Assembly (NCBI GenBank): GCA_964367935.1
Contig: CAYIYZ010000001.1
Location: forward strand, 394,539-458,538
Length of the DNA stretch: 64,000 nt
Direction of reading: 5' to 3'
Origin: Scatomorpha sp964367935
Lineage (GTDB): Bacteria > Bacillota > Clostridia > Oscillospirales > Oscillospiraceae
Part shown: positions 1 to 8,224 of the stretch, piece by piece
How positions within the stretch are numbered: the first letter of the stretch is position 1
Layout of the letters: every line of letters begins with the position of its first letter
Notes under the pieces: generated by a model
Seen by the model: the letters and a program-made list of their open reading frames with translations, nothing else
Database searches by the model: none
Told to the model about the DNA's origin: nothing
Translations under genes and position numbers: made by a program

Positions 1-1863
1 AAATTCCATAATACTACGATTAACCAGAATAAAACCGTGTTGGGCACACTTTCGCTGGTGGCGGACAATTCTGTGGCGCAAAACTATGAGTTGAGTTCGT
101 CTAGCGCCTTGGGGTTTGCGACTATGACGAAGGGCGTGCCGGAGGTGTATGTGCCAAATCAGTATATAGCTACAGATAGCGGTGTAGCTGATATAATAGT
201 GCTGAGCGACGGAGTTGACGGAACGGTGAACTTTACGGAGACGGCGGATGGCGTTATGCCTTTGGGGGAAAGCTATGTGCTTGATACTGTAGGCGAAAAG
301 ACCCTTTATTGGAGGTTTGTGCCTGCGAGTGCTGCGTATGCGGAGAAAAGCGGTAGTGTTGTGTTGACGGTGGGCGATAAGATTATACCGAACGTGAGTG
401 CCGTAGATTTCGAGAAGGTTTATGACGGCACGGCGGCAGAGCGAGATGATTTCGCTCTGACTTCGGATGTGGCCGGCTTGTGGAGTGTAGAGGGTACGGC
501 TCTGGCTGCGGATGTGAATGAGGGTCAGCTTGTCATCTTTACGTTCACACCCGATGAACCGGGCACGTATGCACCGGCTGTAATCAGTGCTGAGTATAAA
601 GTAAATAGGGCGGAGTCGGCGGGTTCGGTGGTACTGCAAGGTGAGTCGGCGGAACGGTTTGAAGGCTGTGTGTTACAGTGGACGGGTACGCCTGACGGAA
701 CAGTGAAATTAAATGGCAGTGCAGACACGCAGGTGTCATGTGCACAGGAATACGAATGGGTATTCACGCCGAACGACGAGGTAAACTATACGAAGACTTC
801 GGGTGTGATAGAGCTCAAAGAGTGCGAAGAAATCTCGCCGAGTACGTCGCCGAGCACGTCGCCGAGTACGTCACCGAGCACATCACCGAGCACATCACCG
901 AGCACGTCGCCGAGCACATCGCCGAGTACGTCACCGAGCACGGGCGGCGGCGGAACACCTCCTGCGGCTGTGGGAGTGGGTGTTGAAGAGGAAACTCAGC
1001 CTGTGATTGTGACGGACGAGCTGACGAACGTGAGTGTAAACGGCGTGATAGAGGGTGAGCTTAAGGTTCGTGAGATTGAGTATGGCACAGAACGCTTTAT
1101 GGAGCTTGGCGAGGCCTTGAATGAGCTCTCAAACGATGGCGTCGACAAGGTGTTGGCTTATGAGGTGAGTGTTGACTCGTATGAGGGCGAGCTTGAACTT
1201 TGCTTCCCGGTGGGAGAAGAGAGTGACGGCAATGCATTTTACGTAGTGCATAAGACAAATTCCGGTGAGATAAAGCACTATACGGGCACGGTGCAAGATG
1301 GCGAGGTACGTATAAAGATAAGTGAATTTTCATCCTTTGCCGTGGGCGTAGCTATGGCGGCGTACGAAAATCCGTTTACGGATATAGCCGAGGACAGGTG
1401 GAGCTATGAGGCGATAAGCTATATGAGTGAGCGAGGGCTGATGACGGGCGTTGAGGATACGTTGTTTGAGCCGGAGTCGGTGATGAATAGGGCGATGTTG
1501 TGGACGGTTCTGGCACGCATGGAGGGCGTTGAGATGGAAGCTGCTGAACCGTGGTATGCAATATCTATGGAATGGGCAGTCGGTGCGGGCGTGTCGGACG
1601 GCTCTGAGCCTATGAATACGGTGACAAGAGAGCAACTTGCATCTATGCTGTATCGCATGGCAGGTACGCCGGAGACTCATGTACAGGCGCAGAGCGAGGA
1701 TACAGCCGATATATCTGACTGGGCGTATGATGCAATGATGTGGGCTGTGGATAAGCAGATAATAATGGGCGTGGAAGGTGGTGCGCTTGCGCCACAGGAA
1801 TATGCGACAAGGGAACAGGTTGCGGCGATCCTCATGCGCTATCTACAGCAATTTGACATGTAA
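1..1863 (+). CDS. SLH-domain surface protein, 5' end outside window
   Basis: The reading frame is open to the left edge, so the start lies upstream and only the C-terminal ~620 residues are seen; the GTG at 37 is simply the first internal start codon. From there the protein shows immunoglobulin-like or MBG/YDG-type beta modules (a VYDGTAA motif is visible), then a low-complexity Thr-Ser-Pro linker, a glycine/proline patch, a further globular domain and three C-terminal SLH domains (from about residue 443, with PFTDIAEDRWSY opening the first). SLH triplets bind pyruvylated secondary cell-wall polymer, so this is inferred to be an exported, wall-attached protein. A strong terminator follows directly. 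The exact function of the N-terminal part is unknown. Confidence 0.85.
   Translation, partial: KFHNTTINQNKTVLGTLSLVADNSVAQNYELSSSSALGFATMTKGVPEVYVPNQYIATDSGVADIIVLSDGVDGTVNFTETADGVMPLGESYVLDTVGEKTLYWRFVPASAAYAEKSGSVVLTVGDKIIPNVSAVDFEKVYDGTAAERDDFALTSDVAGLWSVEGTALAADVNEGQLVIFTFTPDEPGTYAPAVISAEYKVNRAESAGSVVLQGESAERFEGCVLQWTGTPDGTVKLNGSADTQVSCAQEYEWVFTPNDEVNYTKTSGVIELKECEEISPSTSPSTSPSTSPSTSPSTSPSTSPSTSPSTSPSTGGGGTPPAAVGVGVEEETQPVIVTDELTNVSVNGVIEGELKVREIEYGTERFMELGEALNELSNDGVDKVLAYEVSVDSYEGELELCFPVGEESDGNAFYVVHKTNSGEIKHYTGTVQDGEVRIKISEFSSFAVGVAMAAYENPFTDIAEDRWSYEAISYMSERGLMTGVEDTLFEPESVMNRAMLWTVLARMEGVEMEAAEPWYAISMEWAVGAGVSDGSEPMNTVTREQLASMLYRMAGTPETHVQAQSEDTADISDWAYDAMMWAVDKQIIMGVEGGALAPQEYATREQVAAILMRYLQQFDM
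835..942 (+). repeat. 12-bp in-frame tandem repeat (TSPS linker)
   Basis: About nine copies of a 12-nt unit encode Ser-Pro-Ser-Thr repeats linking the beta-rich part to the C-terminal part of the SLH protein. Synonymous third-position differences (acg/aca, tcg/tca, agt/agc) separate the copies. Such tracts usually serve as extended, possibly glycosylated wall-spanning spacers and can change length by slippage in steps of four residues. Confidence 0.9.
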
Positions 1864-1864
1864 T

Positions 1865-1913
1865 AAAAAATCCCCCTCAATCTGCGCATTAAGTCGGATT
1901 GAGGGGATTTTTT
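1865..1913. terminator. intrinsic terminator, bidirectional
   Basis: A long stem (arms with CCCCTCAATC and GATTGAGGGG) is flanked by A-run and T-run on opposite sides, just after the stop codon of the SLH protein. It should end that transcript and could also work on the opposite strand. Confidence 0.85.
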
Positions 1914-2334
1914 GCACTTACACTAAGTGTAAAAATTGCAAGAAATAAAATTATAAATTTCATGTCAAGATTTTTTTGTAGCTAAAAAATACGAATATTT
2001 AACTGTTACAACACCAAATTTTTACCAAAATGTAATTTTTAAAATATGAAATACAAGCCTTTCACTTGACATAATCAAGCAAAAAGGAGTTATTTTGCAA
2101 CATTATCAACAATGTCAACAGGGTTTTCAACAGTCGGGCTGCGGAAAAGCCTTGTATTCGTGGTATTTGAAGAAAAGTGTGGGTAAGGTGTAGGAGGGGC
2201 GAGAATCTGTGTGTTTAACATAAGGTTAACATAAAATTACAAAATCAAAATAATGTAGTCGGATACGGAAAATGCAAGATAAGCACCAAAGCGAGGTGGC
2301 GCTTGCGCTTGTTCGTGGGCGAAGCGAAAAACTA
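1914..2334. other. AT-rich intergenic region, no gene seen
   Basis: No convincing reading frame, RNA gene or strong promoter is visible here. The stretch is AT-rich and contains a TTATCAACA-like sequence near 2105 and short direct repeats of the type GTTAACATAA near 2215-2235, but nothing that supports an origin or an operator. Confidence 0.5.
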
Positions 2335-2356
2335 AGGAGCGGTATTCACCGCTCCT
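2335..2356 (-). terminator. terminator of radC
   Basis: A 9-bp perfect stem (AGGAGCGGT / ACCGCTCCT, loop ATTC) lies just beyond the radC stop codon and is followed on the minus strand by TAGTTTTTC, as expected of an intrinsic terminator. Confidence 0.7.
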
Positions 2357-2373
2357 AAAATATTATATTGACC

Positions 2374-3048
2374 TTAGAGATAACCGCTTTCTGCCATGGA
2401 GGTGTACTCACCGCCTGAGACCACGATGTGATCGGCTAAGTTGACGCCGAGTAGACCGAGGGCGGTGCGCAGTCTGCTTGTATTCTGCTCGTCCTCTCGT
2501 GAGGGCAGGCAACTGCCGGATAAATGGTTGTGTGCAAGTATAACGCTGATAGCTTTACTGCTCATGGCGAGCTCAGCTATGCGCCTAATGTTAACGCTCA
2601 CCTGTTCTATGTCGCCACGAGCGAGCTCGTAATGGGAGATCATGCGACCGCAACTGTCCAAGCACATCATGATTAAAACTTCCTCGGGCTCATATAGGAG
2701 CTTTGCGACGGCGAAATTACCCGCCATGTCACTTGAGCTTAGATCCTCTTTATGTTTGGTGGATTTATCAAGGAGGTAGCGACGTGTTGCCTGAGGAATA
2801 AGGCGCAGAAGGACAGCGCTCGACTCGCCCACACCCGGTACGGAAGTGAGGTCATCGATGCTTGCCTCAAATACGGCGGTAAGATTACCAAAGCGCTTGA
2901 GCAGAGCGTGAGCGATTTCGTTGGTATCTCTCCTCGGTATAGTATAAAAGAGCAGAAGCTCCAAAACATTGTGGTCGTCGAAGTTGTCTAGCCCGTGTGT
3001 CTTAAAACGTGCCTTCATTCTTGCTCTGTGTCCGTCGTGAGTGCCCAT
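2374..3048 (-). CDS. radC: RadC/JAB-domain protein
   Basis: 224 residues with the RadC layout: an N-terminal helix-hairpin-helix part (LTSVPGVGESSA) and a C-terminal JAMM-like domain with an HNH followed by SREDE (HxH...SxxD zinc-binding pattern). The family was once linked to recombinational repair; its real role is not established. The usual HNHPSG motif reads HNHLSG here, an uncommon Pro to Leu change beside otherwise intact metal ligands. It is the last gene of the minus-strand block running from gltX, about 120 bases after tsaD, and has its own terminator. Confidence 0.9.
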   Translation of the reverse strand: MGTHDGHRARMKARFKTHGLDNFDDHNVLELLLFYTIPRRDTNEIAHALLKRFGNLTAVFEASIDDLTSVPGVGESSAVLLRLIPQATRRYLLDKSTKHKEDLSSSDMAGNFAVAKLLYEPEEVLIMMCLDSCGRMISHYELARGDIEQVSVNIRRIAELAMSSKAISVILAHNHLSGSCLPSREDEQNTSRLRTALGLLGVNLADHIVVSGGEYTSMAESGYL

Positions 3049-3167
3049 ATGCTATGTCCTTGCCTTTCTGCAAAGGCACAATATGGCCTGAAAGTGGTCG
3101 TATTGTGCTATGCTTTTTTTAGTGGTCTGTAAAAGTGATTTATCTAGTCTAAGTTTAATTTTGAATT

Positions 3168-4169
3168 TTATATTTCTCTGTTGGCGTAGCCGTTTAAGTC
3201 GGTACCACCACGCACACCGGCTTTTAATTCATAATAGCCTTGGGCGGCAATCATGGCGGCGTTATCACCGCAGAGTTTGAGCGGTGGTATGTAGAGGTTT
3301 ATGCCCTCGTTTGCGGCGGCGTCCGTAAAATCTTTTCTGATACGTGAGTTTGCCGCAACACCGCCGGCTACGGCTAGAGTCTTGTAGCCGCATTCACGCA
3401 GAGCGGACATGGTGCGAGGAACGAGCGTGTCGCTGACCGTCTTACAAAATGAGGCGGCGAGTGAGGCACGGTCGAGCGTATCACCTTTTTGTGATGCTTT
3501 GTGAGCTATGTTGATGACGGCGGTCTTGAGCCCCGAAAAACTCATGTCGTAGGGATTGCCGTCCAATTTACTTATGGGCAGGGCATATAAAGAGTCGTCG
3601 CCCATCTGTGAGAGGTCATCTAGCGGCTTGCCGCCGGGGTAGGGCAGTCCGAGCACACGAGCGGCCTTGTCGAAGCATTCGCCGGCGGCATCGTCACGAG
3701 TCTGACCTAAGACACTCATGTCTGTGTAATCACGTACGTCTATAATAAGGCTGTTACCGCCCGAAATGCTCAGGCATAGAAACGGTGGTTCAAGCTCAGA
3801 AAATGCAAGATAATTTGAGGCTATGTGACCTCTGATGTGGTGCACGGGTATGAGTGGCACACCCAAGGAGAAAGCAAGTGACTTAGCAAAATTCACACCC
3901 ACTAAGAGTGCGCCTATGAGTCCCGGTGCATAGCTCACCGCTACGGCGTCTATGTCCTGACGTGTAAGCTTCGCCTCGGCGAGTGCCATGTCTGTCAGCG
4001 CGTATATATTCTCCACATGACTGCGTGAGGCGAGCTCGGGCACGACACCGCCATAGGTTTCGTGCAGTTTCGCTTGACTGAACACTATATCGGCGAGTAT
4101 CTCTCTGCCGTCTTTTACTATAGCGACAGCCGTCTCGTCACAGCTTGTCTCAAATGCAAGTATTATCAA
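3168..4169 (-). CDS. tsaD: tRNA threonylcarbamoyladenosine transferase TsaD
   Basis: 333 residues, normal family length. The N-terminus ILAFETSCDETA, the GGVVPELASRSH motif and the metal-binding PVHHIRGHI segment are diagnostic. TsaD transfers the threonylcarbamoyl group to A37 of ANN-decoding tRNAs in the cytoplasm, in complex with TsaB and TsaE (neither is in this window). It follows rimI, a common neighbour in Firmicutes, separated here by a repeat element of about 220 bases. Confidence 0.97.
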   Translation of the reverse strand: MIILAFETSCDETAVAIVKDGREILADIVFSQAKLHETYGGVVPELASRSHVENIYALTDMALAEAKLTRQDIDAVAVSYAPGLIGALLVGVNFAKSLAFSLGVPLIPVHHIRGHIASNYLAFSELEPPFLCLSISGGNSLIIDVRDYTDMSVLGQTRDDAAGECFDKAARVLGLPYPGGKPLDDLSQMGDDSLYALPISKLDGNPYDMSFSGLKTAVINIAHKASQKGDTLDRASLAASFCKTVSDTLVPRTMSALRECGYKTLAVAGGVAANSRIRKDFTDAAANEGINLYIPPLKLCGDNAAMIAAQGYYELKAGVRGGTDLNGYANREI

Positions 4170-4249
4170 TGATATCTACCTCTCTGTTGATTTTTTGTCC
4201 TAGCGAGCGACCTCGCCCAACGAGGACACTTTGCAATTGCTACGCAATT

Positions 4250-4402
4250 TTTTTTAGTTTTTTAGTTTTTTAGTTTTTTAGTTTTTTAGTTGGGGTTTCA
4301 CCCCAACCTCTGGGAGTTTCGTGCGTTGCGACGCACGAGCAGGGGCCCTGCCCCTGCACCCCGCGATTTTTTTCAAAAAATCGAGTAAAACTTTTAATTC
4401 GG
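4250..4402 (-). repeat. intergenic repeat family A, copy 1
   Basis: Reverse-orientation copy of a repeat also found near 14500, 26890 and 37030. It includes five copies of a TTTTTTAG-type unit (4250-4291), a GGGGTTTCACCCC hairpin, a CAGGGGCCCTGCCCCTG hairpin and the motif that reads GAAGCCGAATTAAAAGTTTT on the minus strand. That motif overlaps the last codons of rimI. Confidence 0.75.
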
Positions 4403-4873
4403 CTTCGCCGTAAAGCCTTTGCAGTCTGCGGACGGCGTCAGCATGAGCGTCATGAGCACGGCGTGCTCCGTCGGCTTCTCGTAATAGTTTTTGCGTACAC
4501 CGACACACTCGAAGAACTGTCGCTCATACAGCCGACGTGCCGCCTCGTTCGATTCACGTACCTCCAAGGTGAGAAAAGAGAGCTCAAGCGCTAAAGCACG
4601 TTCCTTCATAGCGGCTATGAGCATCTGCGCCACGCCTAAGCGTCTATACTGCGGTAAGGTCGCTACGTTTAAAATATAACCCTCGTCGAGCACGTACTGC
4701 AAGCCCATATAGCCCATGGGACTGGATGTTTCGTCCTCGCATATTAAAAACACATAGCCCGACTTACCCAAGCGCTGTGCAAAGCTTGCAGATGACCAAG
4801 GCGTGTCAAAGCAGGCCTTTTCAATTTCGTATAGCGTCTCGCTGTCGGAGACTAGTGCCTCACGTATGTTCAC
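4394..4873 (-). CDS. rimI: ribosomal protein S18-alanine N-acetyltransferase-like
   Basis: GNAT acetyltransferase of 159 residues. The acetyl-CoA loop (PQYRRLGVAQML), ESNEAARRLYE and a C-terminal YY pattern (RKNYYEKPTEHAVLM) fit RimI, which acetylates the N-terminus of S18. A longer frame starts at 4948, but the GTG at 4873 gives the usual length and overlaps the upstream stop codon as GTGA, a typical coupled start. The last residues (AKPN-stop) are encoded by repeat family A, so the C-terminus may have been altered by its insertion. Next to tsaD, as often seen. Confidence 0.85.
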   Translation of the reverse strand: MNIREALVSDSETLYEIEKACFDTPWSSASFAQRLGKSGYVFLICEDETSSPMGYMGLQYVLDEGYILNVATLPQYRRLGVAQMLIAAMKERALALELSFLTLEVRESNEAARRLYERQFFECVGVRKNYYEKPTEHAVLMTLMLTPSADCKGFTAKPN

Positions 4874-5673
4874 CGGTTTGTGCCGCCTTTCAAGTCCCTT
4901 ATAAGTAAATCTATATCCACGGCGAGTCGCTCCGCTGTAGTCTTCCACGTAAAACGGTTCTCAAGCCGTGGCGGAGCTATGTCCCTCTCGCCTATGCACA
5001 TAATCTTCTCCTCAAAATCTTCGAAACGCTCCGCCAGACTAAGAGCTTCCGCCTCCGTCATGCACAGCACGACATCATAACGTTCCATAAGCTCTGCGCT
5101 CACACATTTCGGGGCATAGTCCGAGAAATCCGATTCGTAGGAGGCGGCGGCAGTGACTGCCCGAGCGTTTAGCACGCCCTGCGTTAAGCCTGCCGACTCA
5201 CACAGGAGTGTAAGCTCCGCGCTCTCACAGGCTGTGCGTAGCATAGCCGCCGCCATGGGAGCGAGAGCGCCGTCGTCCGAGGCGATAAAGAGTACACTCT
5301 CAGCGTTTAGGGGGTCATAACTGCGGTTTGCGAGCATTTCACTTTTTTGCTGAGCGTCCCAAATTTCAAGGCTCTTATCACCTGCAAGGTCCTCTATATG
5401 GTGCGTCAGCTCATGCTTTAGCGTGGAGATGAGCGACTCTTTCAGCTTCTCGGGTGTATAGCTGTTACGAAAGGCCATGAACGAGCCGTAATACAGCTCC
5501 ACACGCCTACCGGTACGGTCACGAAAATACATGCCCATGATGAGGAAGCCGTTGGAGTCCGTCACCTTGCGCTGTACTAAATTCACGCCGCCGTTTAGTT
5601 TATGGAATATCTCGGGTGGTAAGCTCTCCACCGCCTCGTCGAGTATGACTGCCGCTTCTTCGAAACTTATCAT
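4870..5673 (-). CDS. zincin metallopeptidase fused to a degenerate LMW-phosphatase domain
   Basis: 267 residues, two domains. Residues 1-115 resemble the small zincin-like metallopeptidases (PF06262 type): H87-E-L-T-H91 gives HExxH. Residues about 125-260 resemble low-molecular-weight protein tyrosine phosphatases (strand VLFI, then APMAAAML, later YDVVLCMTEAEAL), but the P-loop CxGNxCRS is replaced: the catalytic Cys is Ala131 and the Arg is Leu137. The phosphatase part is therefore expected to be inactive and may act in binding. The ATG directly follows the polA stop codon, and the 3' end overlaps rimI, so it lies in a polA-rimI transcript. Substrates unknown. Confidence 0.7.
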   Translation of the reverse strand: MISFEEAAVILDEAVESLPPEIFHKLNGGVNLVQRKVTDSNGFLIMGMYFRDRTGRRVELYYGSFMAFRNSYTPEKLKESLISTLKHELTHHIEDLAGDKSLEIWDAQQKSEMLANRSYDPLNAESVLFIASDDGALAPMAAAMLRTACESAELTLLCESAGLTQGVLNARAVTAAASYESDFSDYAPKCVSAELMERYDVVLCMTEAEALSLAERFEDFEEKIMCIGERDIAPPRLENRFTWKTTAERLAVDIDLLIRDLKGGTNR

Positions 5674-8223
5674 CTAATGTGCCTCCGCCCATGTCTTGCC
5701 CACTTTCGCCTCGGCTTTCATGCTGACCTTAAGGCGCACTGCGCCCTCCATCTCCTCCGTGAGGATACGCTGTACCGCCTCTACCTCCGCCTCGGGGCAT
5801 TCGGCGATAAGCTCGTCGTGTACCTGCAAAATGAGCTGTGACTTCAAATTCTCCGCACGCAGTCTCCTATAGACAGCCACCATGGCCATTTTTATAATGT
5901 CAGCCGCCGTGCCCTGTATGGGCATGTTAAGAGCGACACGTTCACCGAAACTGCGCATATTATGGTTTTTCGATTTAATTTCGGGCAGAGCACGCCTGCG
6001 CCCGAACAGCGTCTCGACATAGCCGTCTTCTTTCGCCTGCTCTATGACCCTTTTCATATACTCAGCCACGCCACTGTACTTTTCGAGATATGCCTCTATA
6101 TAAGCCTTAGCTTCACTCTGCCACACGCCTATGTCCTGCGCCAAGGAAAACGCCGAAATGCCGTACACTATGCCGAAGTTAACCGCCTTAGCACGACTGC
6201 GCTGTAGGCTCGTCACCTCATCTAAAGCCACGCCGAACACCTGTGACGCCGTTACGGTATGGATATCCTCACCCTCGGCAAAAGCTCGGAGCATGGTCTC
6301 GTCGCCCGAGATGTGTGCGAGTAGTCGAAGCTCTATCTGACTGTAGTCTGCGTCCACGAGCTTATAGCCCTCGGAGACGGTGAACATCTTACGTAATTCT
6401 GCGCCCCTCTCCGTGCGCACGGGAATATTTTGTAAGTTCGGCTCCGTGCTTGACAGTCTGCCCGTCGCCGTTACCGTCATCTTAAAATTAGTGTGTATCC
6501 TACCGTCTGCGCCGGTGACTTTTAAAAGCCCTTCGGCGTAGGTGCTCTTCAGCTTTGCCAAACTACGATAATCGAGCACCGCTTGCACTATGGGGTAGTC
6601 CGCCTTTAGCTTTTCGAGTACATCCACATTAGTGCTGTAGCCGGTCTTCGTCTTCTTGCCCGAGGGCAGTCCCAGTTTCCCGAACAAAATCTCACCGAGC
6701 TGCTTCGGTGAATTTATATTAAAGTCCTCACCTGCCAGTGAATATATGCTATTCTGTAGGCGCTTTATATCCTCGTTTAAACTCTCGCCGAAGTCAAACA
6801 GAGCCTTCTTATCGACGGCAAAGCCCCTGTGCTCCATGTCCGAGAGCACCTCACACAGAGGCAGCTCCGTTTCGTAGTAAAGCTTGTCCGCACCCATTTT
6901 GCAGAGCGTATCGTGCAAGGGCTCACGCAGTAAATACACAGCCTCAGCGCCCTCACACTCGTAACCGAGATAACGGATACTGAGCTTTTTCAAATCGTAG
7001 TCCGCCTCCGTGGGGTCTATGACATAGGCGGCTAAAGCCGTGTCGAACGCCCAAGCACGGGGCTCTGCGCCCTCGGTTAAAAGCGCCGTCATAATGTCCT
7101 TTATGTTGTGTCCTGTTTTCTCGACATTGTCCGAGAACAAAAAGTCAAACAGTGTATCGAAACCACCGCCCATGTCCATGCGCTCTGCCGTGTACACGGA
7201 CAGACCGTCGCAAATTTCAAGTTGCGTAAAATCGGTGTTGCAGTGTAGAGCGAGAGCGTCAGAGGTGGAGAAAGGCACGCTCTCAAGCGTAAAATCCGAA
7301 AGTTTCACACGTGGCAGAGCGGATTTTTCCTTAATCTCAGCGACAGCACCGCCCGCTTTGAGGCCCCACATGTCTATAAATCTGTTAAAGCCCAAACGCT
7401 CCATCACCTCATAAAGCTCGGCGGTGGGGCTGAGCTGCCATGTCGCCATATCGGGCGCAAACTCTATGTGCACGTCCTTTACGATAGTCGCAAGCTCATA
7501 AGAAAGCCTTGCGTCCGCCTCACCTGTGCGGAGCTTCGTGCGCACGCCCTCTTTCACGTCTAACTCATCGATTTTAGCGTAAATTTCGTCTATGCCGCCG
7601 TAAGTGCCGACAAGGCTCATGGCGGTCTTTTCACCCACGCCGGCAACGCCGGGTATATTGTCGGAGCTGTCGCCCATGAGTGCCTTTAAATCAATTATCA
7701 GTTTCGGCGCAAAGCCGTATTCCTCCTCGAAACGCTTTTCATCGTAGAGGATACTCTCCGTCTTGCCCATGCGACTTTTTATGTGCAAAACCTTGACGCT
7801 CTCCTCTATGAGCTGGAAACTGTCCTTATCTCCTGTGACTATAAGGCAGTCGGTGCCCCTGTCTGCACACAGTCTGCCCACCGTGCCTATGACATCGTCA
7901 GCTTCCATGCCCTCTTTTGAGAGCATGAGTATACCCATAGCGCCCAGCACCTCACGCAAGAGGGGCAGCTGCACCGCCAAATCCTCGGGCATGGGCTTGC
8001 GATGCGCTTTATACGCCTCGAACTTCTCCTTGCGAAACGTAGGCCCCGGTAGGTCAAAGGCGACACAGAGTGCCTGAGGCTTATGGTCCGATAACAGTTT
8101 CTGCAAAATAGACAAAAAACCGTACACGGCGTTTGTGGGCGTACCGTCGGGCGCATTTAGAGGCCTCACGCCGTAAAACGCCCTATTTACTATACTGTTA
8201 CCGTCTAAAACCATAAGCTCCAT
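5674..8223 (-). CDS. polA: DNA polymerase I
   Basis: About 849 residues: N-terminal 5'-3' exonuclease/flap domain (AFDLPGPTFR, GMEADDVIGT, GDSSDNIPGV), a 3'-5' exonuclease-like middle domain and the family A polymerase domain with motif A (DADYSQIELR), motif B (RSRAKAVNFGIVYG) and motif C (LQVHDEL). The middle domain lacks the acidic DxE residues (it reads LALHCNTDFTQLEI), so proofreading is probably absent, as in several Gram-positive Pol I enzymes. A GTG at 8235 is in frame, but the ATG at 8223 sits behind AGAGGTGA and is preferred; that Shine-Dalgarno lies inside the end of uvrB. Confidence 0.96.
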   Translation of the reverse strand: MELMVLDGNSIVNRAFYGVRPLNAPDGTPTNAVYGFLSILQKLLSDHKPQALCVAFDLPGPTFRKEKFEAYKAHRKPMPEDLAVQLPLLREVLGAMGILMLSKEGMEADDVIGTVGRLCADRGTDCLIVTGDKDSFQLIEESVKVLHIKSRMGKTESILYDEKRFEEEYGFAPKLIIDLKALMGDSSDNIPGVAGVGEKTAMSLVGTYGGIDEIYAKIDELDVKEGVRTKLRTGEADARLSYELATIVKDVHIEFAPDMATWQLSPTAELYEVMERLGFNRFIDMWGLKAGGAVAEIKEKSALPRVKLSDFTLESVPFSTSDALALHCNTDFTQLEICDGLSVYTAERMDMGGGFDTLFDFLFSDNVEKTGHNIKDIMTALLTEGAEPRAWAFDTALAAYVIDPTEADYDLKKLSIRYLGYECEGAEAVYLLREPLHDTLCKMGADKLYYETELPLCEVLSDMEHRGFAVDKKALFDFGESLNEDIKRLQNSIYSLAGEDFNINSPKQLGEILFGKLGLPSGKKTKTGYSTNVDVLEKLKADYPIVQAVLDYRSLAKLKSTYAEGLLKVTGADGRIHTNFKMTVTATGRLSSTEPNLQNIPVRTERGAELRKMFTVSEGYKLVDADYSQIELRLLAHISGDETMLRAFAEGEDIHTVTASQVFGVALDEVTSLQRSRAKAVNFGIVYGISAFSLAQDIGVWQSEAKAYIEAYLEKYSGVAEYMKRVIEQAKEDGYVETLFGRRRALPEIKSKNHNMRSFGERVALNMPIQGTAADIIKMAMVAVYRRLRAENLKSQLILQVHDELIAECPEAEVEAVQRILTEEMEGAVRLKVSMKAEAKVGKTWAEAH

Positions 8224-8224
8224 A

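Noticed and set aside
738..986. 82-codon frame with AEHVAEYVTEH repeats
   Set aside because: It is the out-of-frame reading of the TSPS-coding tandem repeat inside the SLH protein gene, with no ribosome-binding site.
2095..2135. DnaA-box-like TTATCAACA in an AT-rich gap, possible replication origin
   Set aside because: A single imperfect match, no cluster of boxes, and no dnaA, dnaN or other origin-linked gene nearby.
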